Notes under the pieces: generated by a model
Database searches by the model: none
Told to the model about the DNA's origin: nothing
The model's input: the letters and a program-made list of their open reading frames with translations, nothing else
Translations under genes and position numbers: made by a program
Shown: positions 1 to 7,559 of the stretch, one piece after another
Numbering within the stretch: position 1 is the stretch's first letter
How the letters are laid out: each line of letters begins with the position of its first letter
Assembly (NCBI GenBank): GCA_964534175.1
Contig: CAZHNS010000037.1
Span: 1 to 14,564 of the forward strand
DNA from: JAFGHJ01 sp964534175
Lineage (GTDB): Bacteria > Hydrothermota > UBA3072
DNA length: 14,564 bases
Direction of reading: 5' to 3'

Positions 1-27
1 CTCTGTGTCCTTTGTGATCTTTGTGGT
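1..27. repeat. Degenerate 9-bp tandem repeat downstream of rpmA
   Basis: Three consecutive nonamers are visible: CTCTGTGTC, CTTTGTGAT and CTTTGTGGT. They begin at the window edge, so the array may continue outside. They lie 15 bp past the rpmA stop codon, outside any gene. The core TTTGTG is kept while the last bases drift. I infer a degenerate short-period intergenic repeat; no function can be read from it. Confidence 0.5.
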
Positions 28-41
28 AATATTTACCCTGG

Positions 42-293
42 TCATCCGGAAATTATGTTTACAACTTTTTTCCCGTGCCTTGTTCCAAATTCTACCTTTC
101 CGGATTTTAAAGCAAAAAGCGTATCATCTCCTCCCCTGCCTACATTCCAACCAGGGTGATACTTGGTACCTCTCTGGCGTATAAGTATAGCGCCAGCCTG
201 GACCTCTTCACCGCCGAATCTCTTAACTCCAAGAAACTGGGGATTTGAATCTCGACCATTTCGCGATGAACCAACTCCTTTTTTATGTGCCAT
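42..293 (-). CDS. rpmA: 50S ribosomal protein L27
   Basis: This 83-residue protein is bacterial L27, a large-subunit protein whose flexible N-terminus reaches the peptidyl transferase centre. It begins directly with MAHKKGVGSSRNGRDS, the classic mature L27 N-terminus, so it lacks the cleavable N-terminal extension found in Firmicutes. GRDSNPQFLGVKRF, IRQRGTKYHPG and NVGRGGDDTLFAL follow in the usual order, and the length is normal for the family (about 85). The start is supported by an AAAGGAGG Shine-Dalgarno just upstream. It lies 26 bp after rplU, the standard rplU-rpmA pairing, and is the last visible gene of the housekeeping run. No terminator hairpin with a T-run is seen in the 41 bp to the window edge. 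Confidence 0.97.
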   Translation of the reverse strand: MAHKKGVGSSRNGRDSNPQFLGVKRFGGEEVQAGAILIRQRGTKYHPGWNVGRGGDDTLFALKSGKVEFGTRHGKKVVNIISG

Positions 294-319
294 TTCAATC
301 CTCCTTTAAATTGCTTTCT

Positions 320-919
320 TTATTTCTTTTCTTTCTTTGTTTTACTTGTTGACTTCTTTGTCTTTTTTACTTTAGCAGAAGACTTTTTGGGCTTAGCAGT
401 CGTTTTCTTTTTCTTAGTAGTTGTTTTTTTAGCTGTTTTAGCCGCACCAGTTTTCTTCTTTGCCTTACCTGTAATCTTCTTCTTTTTAGCGGTTACCTTT
501 TTCGCTTTTTTAGGTTCTGCGGCCTTTTTCTTCTTCGCTTTACCCGCGGTTTTCTTCTTCTCTTGTATTACAACTTCCTCCTTGCCTTTCTTCTTAGCAG
601 TTACTTTTCCACCGAGTATAATATCTTTAATCTCTATCTCGGTATAAGTCTGACGATGTCCTTTTGTTCTCTTATATCTCTTTCTCCTTTTAAACTTAAA
701 AACAATTATCTTCTTATATCGCCCGTGCTCAACAATTTTTGCTATAATAGAAGCTCCTTCTATATAAGGACGCCCGATTTTTATATCTCCATTTTTAACA
801 AGTAAAACCCTGTCAAAAGTAACTTTTTCACCGATCGCACTATCTAACCGGGGAATTCTCAAACGTTCTCCCGGCCTTCCAACATACTGAAATCCTTTAG
901 CTTCAAAAACTGCAAACAT
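320..919 (-). CDS. rplU: 50S ribosomal protein L21 with a long lysine-rich C-terminal tail
   Basis: Residues 1-102 are a normal bacterial L21, a 23S rRNA-binding protein of the large subunit: an N-terminal EAKGFQYVGRPGE, a central GRPYIEGASI, and the signature KRRKRYKRTKGHRQTYT at about 77-93. L21 usually ends near residue 103. Here it continues for about 95 residues (105-199) made almost entirely of Lys, Ala and Thr with some Pro, Ser and Gly, in repeats such as AKKK, TAKKKK and KKTTAK. The tail resembles histone H1 or bacterial H1-like proteins and is probably disordered and nucleic-acid binding. The frame stays open and ends in a stop 26 bp before rpmA, so it is a genuine extension. An AAGGAGG site precedes the ATG. 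L21 identity is certain; the tail's role is unknown. Confidence 0.96.
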   Translation of the reverse strand: MFAVFEAKGFQYVGRPGERLRIPRLDSAIGEKVTFDRVLLVKNGDIKIGRPYIEGASIIAKIVEHGRYKKIIVFKFKRRKRYKRTKGHRQTYTEIEIKDIILGGKVTAKKKGKEEVVIQEKKKTAGKAKKKKAAEPKKAKKVTAKKKKITGKAKKKTGAAKTAKKTTTKKKKTTAKPKKSSAKVKKTKKSTSKTKKEKK

Positions 920-941
920 TAAAATCCTCCTTCAAGTTGTA

Positions 942-1343
942 TCAGTTGCTTTCCCCTGGAGTCGCATTTTCCTCGGGAATTACATTGCCTTCTTCTGGTA
1001 TTAAACCCTCTGGAGCACCCTCCTCAGAAACGCCTTGCTCAAAGGGAACACCCACTCTCTCAGGTAAATTTCCTCTTAATCTCTCCTCAATGCTTTCTTT
1101 CCCGATTCCGGCCGATCTGGGTACTTTAATAGCTATTGTCGTCGAAGTAAGAAAAAATAGAATAGCAATCACCACGGTTACTTTACGCAAAAGCAAAGAG
1201 GCTCCCCTGCCTCCAAAGAAAGATCCTCCACCAGCCCCTCCAAATACAGAACTCATACCCGCACCCTGAGACTGCTGCATAAGGATGACGAGAATTAAAA
1301 GAACTGCAAAAAATACATGTAGCGTAACTAAAAAACCTAACAT
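942..1343 (-). CDS. secG: Preprotein translocase subunit SecG
   Basis: This 133-residue protein is the small SecG subunit of the SecYEG inner-membrane channel. Two hydrophobic segments (about residues 3-22 and 52-73) flank the conserved cytoplasmic loop with LMQQSQGAGMSSVFGG and the glycine-rich GGAGGGSFFGGRG, which is diagnostic of SecG. After the second helix there is a hydrophilic Glu/Pro/Gly-rich tail of about 60 residues, somewhat longer than in the E. coli protein (about 110 residues in total). The ATG overlaps the last 7 bp of tpiA and is preceded by AAAGGAGAT, so translation is probably coupled. The tpiA-secG pairing is common in bacteria. The next gene, rplU, starts 22 bp after its stop. 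Confidence 0.95.
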   Translation of the reverse strand: MLGFLVTLHVFFAVLLILVILMQQSQGAGMSSVFGGAGGGSFFGGRGASLLLRKVTVVIAILFFLTSTTIAIKVPRSAGIGKESIEERLRGNLPERVGVPFEQGVSEEGAPEGLIPEEGNVIPEENATPGESN

Positions 1344-2086
1344 TTAATCTCCTTTGCTATTTTTATCATATCTGCAAAACCATCAACATCAAGAGATGCT
1401 CCTCCAATTAAAGCACCATCTATATCTTTCTGGCAAATAAAATCCTTAATGTTATGCGTTTTAACAGAGCCACCATACATTATTCTTATTTCTTCACCTT
1501 TAGGACCTAACTTATCTCTTATAATAGCATGCATCTCCTCAGCATCCTCGGGATGAGGAGTCTTACCGGTCCCGATTGCCCATACAGGCTCATAAGCGAC
1601 GGCTAGATTCTCAGCATCATATTCTATTCCCAGGAGTCCCTCTTCTATCTGCTTATCCACAACTTCCTTCGCTTTGCCTTCTTCTCTTTCTTCTTCAGTT
1701 TCACCAATACATATAACAACTTTTAATTGCTTTTGCAAGGCTTTTTCTACTTTCTTTCTAACTCCTGCGTTCGTCTCACCAAAATAGGTTCTCCTCTCGG
1801 AATGGCCTACTAATACCCACTCTACTCCAATTTCTTTTAGAAAAACCGAAGAAATCTCACCGGTATATGCTCCTTGTTCTTCCCAAAAGAGGTTTTGAGC
1901 CCCAACCCGAATTCCACTACCCTTAAAGCTTCTTACGGCATCCACAAGAGAAGTAAAAGGAGGTGTAACGAAAACATCAATATCTTCCGTTGAGATTTTT
2001 TTCTCCTTAATGCTCTCTGCGAATTTAACCGTATCCTCGACGCCCTTATTCATTTTCCAATTTCCACCTATAAGCAACTTTCTCAT
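1337..2086 (-). CDS. tpiA: Triosephosphate isomerase
   Basis: This cytosolic TIM-barrel enzyme interconverts dihydroxyacetone phosphate and glyceraldehyde 3-phosphate. All key elements are present: GGNWKMN with Lys11, VGHSERR with catalytic His95, AYEPVWAIGTGK with catalytic Glu166 and the mobile loop, and the phosphate-binding GGSVK. The 249-residue length is normal. I chose the ATG at 2086 over an in-frame TTG at 2089 because GGGAGG (2092-2097) sits 5 bp before the ATG but only 2 bp before the TTG. It starts 11 bp after pgk and overlaps secG by 7 bp, within a gap-pgk-tpiA glycolytic block. Confidence 0.97.
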   Translation of the reverse strand: MRKLLIGGNWKMNKGVEDTVKFAESIKEKKISTEDIDVFVTPPFTSLVDAVRSFKGSGIRVGAQNLFWEEQGAYTGEISSVFLKEIGVEWVLVGHSERRTYFGETNAGVRKKVEKALQKQLKVVICIGETEEEREEGKAKEVVDKQIEEGLLGIEYDAENLAVAYEPVWAIGTGKTPHPEDAEEMHAIIRDKLGPKGEEIRIMYGGSVKTHNIKDFICQKDIDGALIGGASLDVDGFADMIKIAKEIKC

Positions 2087-2097
2087 CAAAACCTCCC

Positions 2098-3288
2098 TTA
2101 CATTACCTTAAAAGCCGCTAGTTCCTTACCTGAAACAAATTCAAGAGACGCACCTCCTCCTGTAGAAAGATGACTTACGGAAATATCTGAATTTTCAAAA
2201 ACTTTATCAGTATCTCCACCACCTACAACAGTAAAGGCTCCCTTTTTCGTCAACGTACCAATTTCTCTGGCAATCTCCCATGTTCCTTTATCGAATGGCG
2301 GAACTTCAAAAACCCCAACGGGTCCATTCCAAAATAGAGTCTTCGCTTTTGAGATTATTTCTTTATACTTCGAAATGGTTTCTGGTCCGATATCGACACC
2401 CATTTTACCGTTAGGGATACGGGAAGCAGGTACAACTTCACTCTCAGCGGATCCGTCAATCTTTTCCATGTGGTCTATAACAACTATATCTTGAGGTGTA
2501 TAAAGATTTTTTCCCTGTTGTTCAGCTACAGAAATCGCCTCTTTTACTTTATCAAATAAACTTTCTTCGATAACAGAATCACCTACACTTCCACCTTCTA
2601 CATGAATAAAACTAAACGACATGGCGCCACCAATCAAAATATCATCTGCAATAGGAGCAAGACCTTTAATTACCGGTATTTTTGTTTTCAGTTTCAAACC
2701 GCCAAGAATAACAGTAAACGGTGATTCAGGTTTTTCTAAAAGTTTAGAAAGCTGCTCTATTTCTTTCATCATTAAAAAACCAACAGCTTTATCTTCTATG
2801 TACTCTGCAACACCATAAGTGGAAGCATGAGCCCTGTGAGCGGTAGCAAAAGCATCATTTATATATACATCGCCAAGATTCGAGAGAAGCCTTGAAAATT
2901 CTTCATCATTTTCTTTCTCTCCCGGAATAAATCTTGTATTCTCAAGCAGAAATAAATCTCCACTCTTAAGAGATCTGACTTTCTCTTCGACTTCCGGACC
3001 AACAGTTTTTCCTATAAACCCGACTTCTGCACTCAGAAGCTCGGAAAGGCGATCCGCTACCGGACGAAGTGAAAATTTCTCGACAACTTCTCCACCGGGC
3101 CTGCCAAGATGCGACATCATAATAACAGCTGCTCCATTTTCTATCAAATAACGAATAGTAGGAAGACTTGCCTTAATCCTATTATCGTCCTCTATCTTAC
3201 CGTCCGCAATAGGTACATTAAAATCAAAACGACAGAGAACTTTCTTATTCTTTACGTTAAGATCCTTTATAAAAGGAACTTTCTTCAT
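2098..3288 (-). CDS. pgk: Phosphoglycerate kinase
   Basis: This enzyme transfers the acyl phosphate of 1,3-bisphosphoglycerate to ADP in the cytosol. The 396-residue protein has the N-domain substrate motifs RFDFNVP (20-26), HLGRP (60-64), ENTRF and NDAFATAHRAHAST (144-157). The C-domain has the nucleotide-site motifs WNGPVGVFE (320-328), GGGDT and STGGGASLEF. The usual GGAKVSDK segment reads GGLKLKTK (196-203), keeping Lys199 but replacing the following Asp with Thr, a variant rather than damage. The start at 3288 gives a standard N-terminus (MKKVPFIKDL) and an ATGA overlap with the gap stop. An upstream in-frame start at 3342 would add 18 residues lying inside gap and is unlikely. Confidence 0.97.
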   Translation of the reverse strand: MKKVPFIKDLNVKNKKVLCRFDFNVPIADGKIEDDNRIKASLPTIRYLIENGAAVIMMSHLGRPGGEVVEKFSLRPVADRLSELLSAEVGFIGKTVGPEVEEKVRSLKSGDLFLLENTRFIPGEKENDEEFSRLLSNLGDVYINDAFATAHRAHASTYGVAEYIEDKAVGFLMMKEIEQLSKLLEKPESPFTVILGGLKLKTKIPVIKGLAPIADDILIGGAMSFSFIHVEGGSVGDSVIEESLFDKVKEAISVAEQQGKNLYTPQDIVVIDHMEKIDGSAESEVVPASRIPNGKMGVDIGPETISKYKEIISKAKTLFWNGPVGVFEVPPFDKGTWEIAREIGTLTKKGAFTVVGGGDTDKVFENSDISVSHLSTGGGASLEFVSGKELAAFKVM

Positions 3289-4295
3289 AGAGATTTTCCC
3301 ATCATAATAGCTACATCTATCATTCTCATAGAGAAACCCCATTCGTTATCATACCAGGAAAGAACTTTAACGAGTGTTCCTCCGATAACTTTGGTAAATC
3401 CGGGATCAAAAATAGAAGAATGATAATTCCCTATAATATCCATGGATACAACCTGGTCTTTTGCATATTCAAGAACTCCTTTAAGCTCACCATCGGCGTA
3501 TTTCTTAAAAGCTGCATTAACAGAATCAACAGTAGCTTCTTTACCAACCTTACAAACAAAATCAACAACGGCGCCATCGGGCACCGGAGCACGAAGAGCA
3601 ATCGCGTCCAATTTACCTTTTAATTCAGGAAAAACTTTCGTGGTAGCAATTGCAGCACCGGTCGTTGTAGGAATAATGGAAAGCGCAGCCGCTCTTCCCC
3701 TTCTCCAATCCTTTGCAGGAAGATCAAGAACTTTTTGAGAAGAAGTATAAGAATGGGCTGTAGTCATAAGCCCCTGCTCTATACCAAATGTTTCGTTAAG
3801 AACTTTCACTACCGGAGCAAAACAATTTGTAGTACAAGAAGCATTAGAAATAATATCATGCTTCGCCGGATCATATTGGCTATGATTTACACCATAAACA
3901 ACCGTAAAATCTCCGTCGTCTCCCTTGAAAGGCGCCGAGACTATAACCTTTTTAGCCCCTGCCTTCATATGTTTTGCCGCCATTTCCCTTGTTCTGAAAA
4001 TACCGGTAGCTTCAAAAACAACATCCGCACCAAGATCTTTCCAGGGAAGTTCTTCAGGTTCTTTTATTTGCGTGAAAGGAACCTTCTTACCATTTATAAC
4101 CAACGAATTACCATCTACCTTTACATCGCCGTCAAATCTTCTGTGAACTGAATCGTACTTAAAGAGATAAGCGAGATTATTAAGATCTGCAATATCGTTA
4201 ATGCCGACAATCTCTATATCGTCTCTATTTATAACTTCTCTTAAAACACATCTTCCAATTCTACCAAAACCGTTTACACCAACTCGAACTGCCAT
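3285..4295 (-). CDS. gap: Type I glyceraldehyde-3-phosphate dehydrogenase
   Basis: This enzyme oxidises and phosphorylates glyceraldehyde 3-phosphate to 1,3-bisphosphoglycerate, the substrate of the next gene, pgk. The 336-residue protein shows the Rossmann motif NGFGRIGR, Asp34 in GINDIADL (typical of NAD rather than NADP preference), the catalytic SNASCTTNC with Cys154, and His181 in TTAHSYTSSQ. It ends with the family signature WYDNEWGFS. The usual TVHAYT is altered to TAHSYT but the histidine is kept. AAAGGAGG lies upstream of the ATG. It begins 26 bp after the outer-membrane protein gene and its stop overlaps the pgk start as ATGA. Confidence 0.97.
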   Translation of the reverse strand: MAVRVGVNGFGRIGRCVLREVINRDDIEIVGINDIADLNNLAYLFKYDSVHRRFDGDVKVDGNSLVINGKKVPFTQIKEPEELPWKDLGADVVFEATGIFRTREMAAKHMKAGAKKVIVSAPFKGDDGDFTVVYGVNHSQYDPAKHDIISNASCTTNCFAPVVKVLNETFGIEQGLMTTAHSYTSSQKVLDLPAKDWRRGRAAALSIIPTTTGAAIATTKVFPELKGKLDAIALRAPVPDGAVVDFVCKVGKEATVDSVNAAFKKYADGELKGVLEYAKDQVVSMDIIGNYHSSIFDPGFTKVIGGTLVKVLSWYDNEWGFSMRMIDVAIMMGKSL

Positions 4296-4321
4296 TTTTA
4301 CAAAACCTCCTTTTAAACATT

Positions 4322-5869
4322 CTAAATTTTAACTCTAAAACCTAAACCAAAAGCCAAATTATCCCATATACCTGAGCTACTTTGCATATCAAAAGACACA
4401 TCTTCATCATCTTCGAAAACGTTGTTAAGAATCGCCGAAGCTATATGAGATACATCATACTTAATAGGTAAATAAAAGCTAAGATAATCTCTTTCATAAC
4501 TAAGAGAAAGACCCATTGTCGCTGACGGAACAAGTCTCCAATCAAGGTCCTCGAATTCATAACCACCAAGAATCAAAACATCTGCTGCAAGTCCTATTCG
4601 GGCATCGATAACCGGGGCAGGTATCGGTGTAGATGTATATAATCCTACTTTACTAAAAGAATAATCCGAACGGAACGCGAGCTTAGCGTTAAAACCAAGG
4701 TTTATGGGCTCAATTAAAAATCCGAAATTAAAACTGGATCCCGCGCATGAAAACATTTCATCTCCGGATTCCGTTTCTTCCTCGCGAATCATACTGTCTA
4801 TCACAATAATAGCTCTACCTGAAATAAGGGAATCCTCCACAATAGTAAGATAGGTTGAATCGATACTAACAAAATCTTCAGGCAAGCTATCAATCCATGA
4901 AAAATCCCAACTATAACTACCCGCAAGATCATATTGAGCGCCGAAATCGAATCCCCATGAAATTTGCATCCCCGGGAAATCAACAATTGAACCAATACAA
5001 AAAACCGGATGTGTAGCCGAAAAACCGGAAGAAATAATTTCCCCTTCTGCAAGATTTTCATCAAAATCTAAAGCAGCCGAGAAATCCTCAATTATCCAGG
5101 CATCACCATTACCGTCTACAACAGTAGTATCTCTCACTTCCATCACCAAACTATCAATATGTGTTAAAAAACTTCCCTCTCCGTAAAGGCTTAATTTTTG
5201 AAACTTGAGACCCGCACCAAATGCAATAGGTCCGAAATTAGTTCCCGCTCCAAGAAAAAACGGAACATCCGAATATTCCAATCTTAAAGGAACATCATTT
5301 TCCAAAGTCACAGCCCCTTTGAATAATGGCCTAACCCTGACTGTATCGCCAGCAGGAATCTCGGAAAAATCATCATTAGTAAACTCGAAAAGTTCATCCA
5401 TCCTGACATCCCCATAAATACTTCCACTCAAACTGGCTTCAACGCCTAACTTGTAGCCGCCTCCGTAAGAAAAACCCAAACCAAACATTCCAATTCTTTT
5501 CGAAAATCCAATAAAGTTAATCCCACCTAAAGCGTTATACTGTCCATACAATCGGCTTCCGGGGGTAACAACAACATCATTGGTTGCAGTATAAGCGGCT
5601 GAGTCGATATCGATATCAAAGGAAAAGTTATCAATATCGGACGCGCTGACTCCCGGAAGGGAAAAAGCGGTGAAAAACTGAACATCGGGTGCCCTACCAA
5701 GAGAAGCGGGATTTAATTCAGCGCCTGCAATTCCCATTCCAGCGGCAGGATTAAAAAAACCTTCCTCAATAAAAAATAAGTCAATCTCGTGTGAGCTTCT
5801 ATATATCTTAACATAATTTTCTCCATCGATGTAAAGAGTCGAAAATAGTAAAAAGGATAAAAAAAACAT
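4322..5869 (-). CDS. Outer membrane beta-barrel protein of unknown function
   Basis: The 515-residue product starts with a short hydrophobic stretch (MFFLSFLLFSTLYI), a plausible but somewhat atypical export signal. Around residues 40-57 comes FFNPAAGMGIAGAELNPASLG, the Gly/Asn-Pro-Ala pattern found after the signal in FadL-, PorV- and DUF5723-like barrels of FCB-group bacteria. The rest is rich in alternating polar and aromatic/aliphatic strands with Gly-rich turns (GLGFSYGGG, FFLGAGTNFG, GFNAKLAF) and acidic loops. It ends with a strand (LAFGLGFRVKI), as expected for barrel insertion. I infer an outer membrane location, with a fatty-acid-like transport or surface-scaffold role only by family resemblance. 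It sits between asnS (28 bp) and gap (26 bp) with an AAAGGAGGG site. Confidence 0.75.
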   Translation of the reverse strand: MFFLSFLLFSTLYIDGENYVKIYRSSHEIDLFFIEEGFFNPAAGMGIAGAELNPASLGRAPDVQFFTAFSLPGVSASDIDNFSFDIDIDSAAYTATNDVVVTPGSRLYGQYNALGGINFIGFSKRIGMFGLGFSYGGGYKLGVEASLSGSIYGDVRMDELFEFTNDDFSEIPAGDTVRVRPLFKGAVTLENDVPLRLEYSDVPFFLGAGTNFGPIAFGAGLKFQKLSLYGEGSFLTHIDSLVMEVRDTTVVDGNGDAWIIEDFSAALDFDENLAEGEIISSGFSATHPVFCIGSIVDFPGMQISWGFDFGAQYDLAGSYSWDFSWIDSLPEDFVSIDSTYLTIVEDSLISGRAIIVIDSMIREEETESGDEMFSCAGSSFNFGFLIEPINLGFNAKLAFRSDYSFSKVGLYTSTPIPAPVIDARIGLAADVLILGGYEFEDLDWRLVPSATMGLSLSYERDYLSFYLPIKYDVSHIASAILNNVFEDDEDVSFDMQSSSGIWDNLAFGLGFRVKI

Positions 5870-5897
5870 AAACCCTCCTTTATATACTCTTCATATA

Positions 5898-7190
5898 CTA
5901 AGGATACACTCTTCCCAGAGTTCTGGGAAAAGGTATAGTTTGACGGATATGACCGGTTCCGCAAATCCAGGCGACAGTCCTCTCAATCCCAAGGCCGAAT
6001 CCCGCATGCGGAACAGAACCGTATTTCCTTAAATCAATATACCACTTAAAAGCGTCTTCGGGCAATCCTCTTTCCTCTATTTCCTTCTTCAACTTTTCTA
6101 CCTCAAACTCCCTTTCTCCGCCTCCTACAATTTCGCCATATCCTTCGGGAGCGAGAATATCGAAAGAAAGAGTTACCCCCTCATTTCCGGACTCTTTCCT
6201 CATATAAAAAGCTTTAATTTCTCTGGGAAAATGAGTTACCACAACCGGAGAATCGTAACTTTTACCAAGAACGGTTTCCTGGGGGGCTCCGAAATCTTCA
6301 CCGAATTTCATTGACTCACCTAATTCGTTAACTTTTTTTACTGCTTCCTCATATCTGATTTTAGGAAAAGGAGCTTTAATATGCTCTATAAGAGAAATAT
6401 CTCTCTCTAGAACTTCCAATTCCCTTCTTCTATTAATCAAAACTCTTCTTATTACATATTCGATCATTCCGCTTGCAAGTTCTATAGAATCATCGAGATG
6501 AGCATAGGCTATCTCCGGTTCTACCTGCCAAAATTCTGTCAAATGCCGTCTGGTTTTCGATTTTTCAGCTCTAAACGCGGGACCGAAACAATAGACTTTC
6601 CCAAAAGCAGCTGCAGTCGCTTCACAATATAGCTGACCGCTCTGAGAAAGATACGCCGGCTCACCAAAATAATCAACTTCGAACAGAGTAGTCGTACCCT
6701 CACAAGCAGAAGGAGTGAAAATAGGGGCATCAAAACGTAAGAATCCCCTTTCCCACAAATAATCTTCGACAGCCTTTACAACTTCAGCCCTTATACGCAA
6801 AATAGCCCATTGCTTACTGGAACGAATCCATATATGTCTATTACTCAGTAGGAAATCAACACCATGAGATTTGGGCGTAATAGGATAATCTTTACACTCA
6901 CCCACAATTTCCAGAGAACCAATTGAAAGCTCATAACCGATGGGAGCTCTTTTATCTTCTCTTACCTTTCCTCTTACTATCACAGAACTCTCCTGATCTA
7001 AATCGCCCACAAGCGAAAAACTCTCGGGCTCAGTGTCCTCTTCCGTGGCAACACCCTGAATTATCCCAGTACCATCTCTTACCAGCAAAAATTGTATTTT
7101 TCCACTGGATCTTTTGTTATATACCCAACCACGGATTTCTACCTGTTTGTCAACAAAATCCGCGATATTTTCTATATATGTATGCTTCAT
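5898..7190 (-). CDS. asnS: Asparaginyl-tRNA synthetase
   Basis: This class II synthetase charges tRNA-Asn. The N-terminal OB-fold anticodon-binding domain covers about residues 15-100 (VEIRGWVYNKRSSGKIQFLLVRDG region). The catalytic domain has motif 2 at 203-228 (AFRAEKSKTRRHLTEFWQVEPE), where the EFWxVEPE sequence favours AsnRS over AspRS. Motif 3 is at the C-terminus (GFGLGIERTVAWICG, then PFPRTLGR). The 430-residue length fits bacterial and archaeal-type AsnRS. Its presence suggests direct tRNA-Asn charging. It is the first gene of the housekeeping run, with a probable promoter about 130 bp upstream and an AAGGAG site before the ATG. Confidence 0.96.
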   Translation of the reverse strand: MKHTYIENIADFVDKQVEIRGWVYNKRSSGKIQFLLVRDGTGIIQGVATEEDTEPESFSLVGDLDQESSVIVRGKVREDKRAPIGYELSIGSLEIVGECKDYPITPKSHGVDFLLSNRHIWIRSSKQWAILRIRAEVVKAVEDYLWERGFLRFDAPIFTPSACEGTTTLFEVDYFGEPAYLSQSGQLYCEATAAAFGKVYCFGPAFRAEKSKTRRHLTEFWQVEPEIAYAHLDDSIELASGMIEYVIRRVLINRRRELEVLERDISLIEHIKAPFPKIRYEEAVKKVNELGESMKFGEDFGAPQETVLGKSYDSPVVVTHFPREIKAFYMRKESGNEGVTLSFDILAPEGYGEIVGGGEREFEVEKLKKEIEERGLPEDAFKWYIDLRKYGSVPHAGFGLGIERTVAWICGTGHIRQTIPFPRTLGRVYP

Positions 7191-7232
7191 ACTTTAATTA
7201 CCACTCCTTAAAAAACATAATCTACTCTCTTC

Positions 7233-7260
7233 CCACTCTCTAAATTTTAATTTAAAGTGG
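7233..7260 (-). promoter_or_regulatory. Imperfect hairpin in the asnS leader
   Basis: The inverted repeat pairs CCACT (7233-7237) with AGTGG (7256-7260) and TAAATT (7241-7246) with AATTTA (7249-7254), leaving an internal loop of 3 against 1 bases and a 2-base apical loop. It lies in the predicted 5' leader, about 43 bp before the asnS ATG and its AAGGAG site. No T-run follows it on the minus strand, so it is not an obvious terminator. It could affect mRNA stability or translation, or be chance in AT-rich DNA. No T-box-like elements are recognised. Confidence 0.35.
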
Positions 7261-7318
7261 TTCTCAAGAGTGCTGATTTTCCTATTTTTTTTAATTTTTT
7301 GCTTATATTTCAGTAACT

Positions 7319-7346
7319 ATATTACATTACAATTAAAAAAAGTCAA
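7319..7346 (-). promoter_or_regulatory. Probable sigma-70-type promoter of the asnS operon
   Basis: On the minus strand TTGACT (7346-7341) is followed after 16 bp by TAATAT (7324-7319). An overlapping TATAGT (7321-7316) would give a 19-bp spacer and is less likely. The spacer contains a T-tract and the surroundings are very AT-rich. The predicted start would give asnS a leader of about 120 nt. The -35 is one base from consensus and the -10 is weaker, so this is a moderate call resting on position and pattern only. Confidence 0.5.
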
Positions 7347-7404
7347 CACCTTTTTCTTCTAATTTTTAGCCATAAATACACTAAAGTACAAACAAAAAGT
7401 ATGT

Positions 7405-7439
7405 AGTCCAACGTCTAATGTCCTAAGTCCAAAGTCAAA
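7405..7439. repeat. Five degenerate tandem heptamers (AGTCCAA type)
   Basis: Reading the plus strand, five contiguous 7-bp units are visible: AGTCCAA, CGTCTAA, TGTCCTA, AGTCCAA and AGTCAAA. Looser copies (ACCAAAT, CCCAAGT) follow. The GTC core occurs at exact 7-bp steps in all five. The array is outside genes and differs in period and sequence from the nonamer array at 1-27. Its function is unknown. Confidence 0.6.
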
Positions 7440-7523
7440 ACCAAATCCCAAGTCACCTCTCAACTACTTAACGACTCAGCCACTTAACAAATCCGAAGGT
7501 TGCGAAACACTATTTTTTATTTC

Positions 7524-7559
7524 GCCATTTAGCTATTTGGCTTAGATTCTTGGAATCTA
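7524..7559. repeat. Two adjacent inverted repeats downstream of the membrane protein gene
   Basis: The first, 7524-7541, is an 18-bp imperfect palindrome (GCCATTTAGCTATTTGGC) with 14 of 18 positions symmetric. The second, 7543-7559, is a perfect 7-bp stem with a 3-base loop (TAGATTC-TTG-GAATCTA). The second begins 11 bp past the stop codon of the small membrane protein gene. Neither is followed by a T-run on the minus strand, so an intrinsic terminator is not well supported. They could be a 3'-end stabilising structure or remnants of a dispersed repeat. Confidence 0.4.

Noticed and set aside
285..647. Plus-strand 120-residue hydrophobic, Phe-rich frame resembling a membrane protein
   Set aside because: It is the antisense reading of the lysine-rich L21 tail: AAA/AAG codons read backwards as TTT/CTT give Phe and Leu. 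It has no ribosome site or family motif.
7261..7400. CRISPR or mobile-element remnant in the AT-rich intergenic zone
   Set aside because: There are no repeats of CRISPR length with spacers, no transposase frame and no terminal inverted repeats with target duplication.
7524..7559. Possible intrinsic terminator after the small membrane protein
   Set aside because: Two inverted repeats are present, but neither is followed by a T-run on the transcribed strand, so I list them only as inverted repeats.
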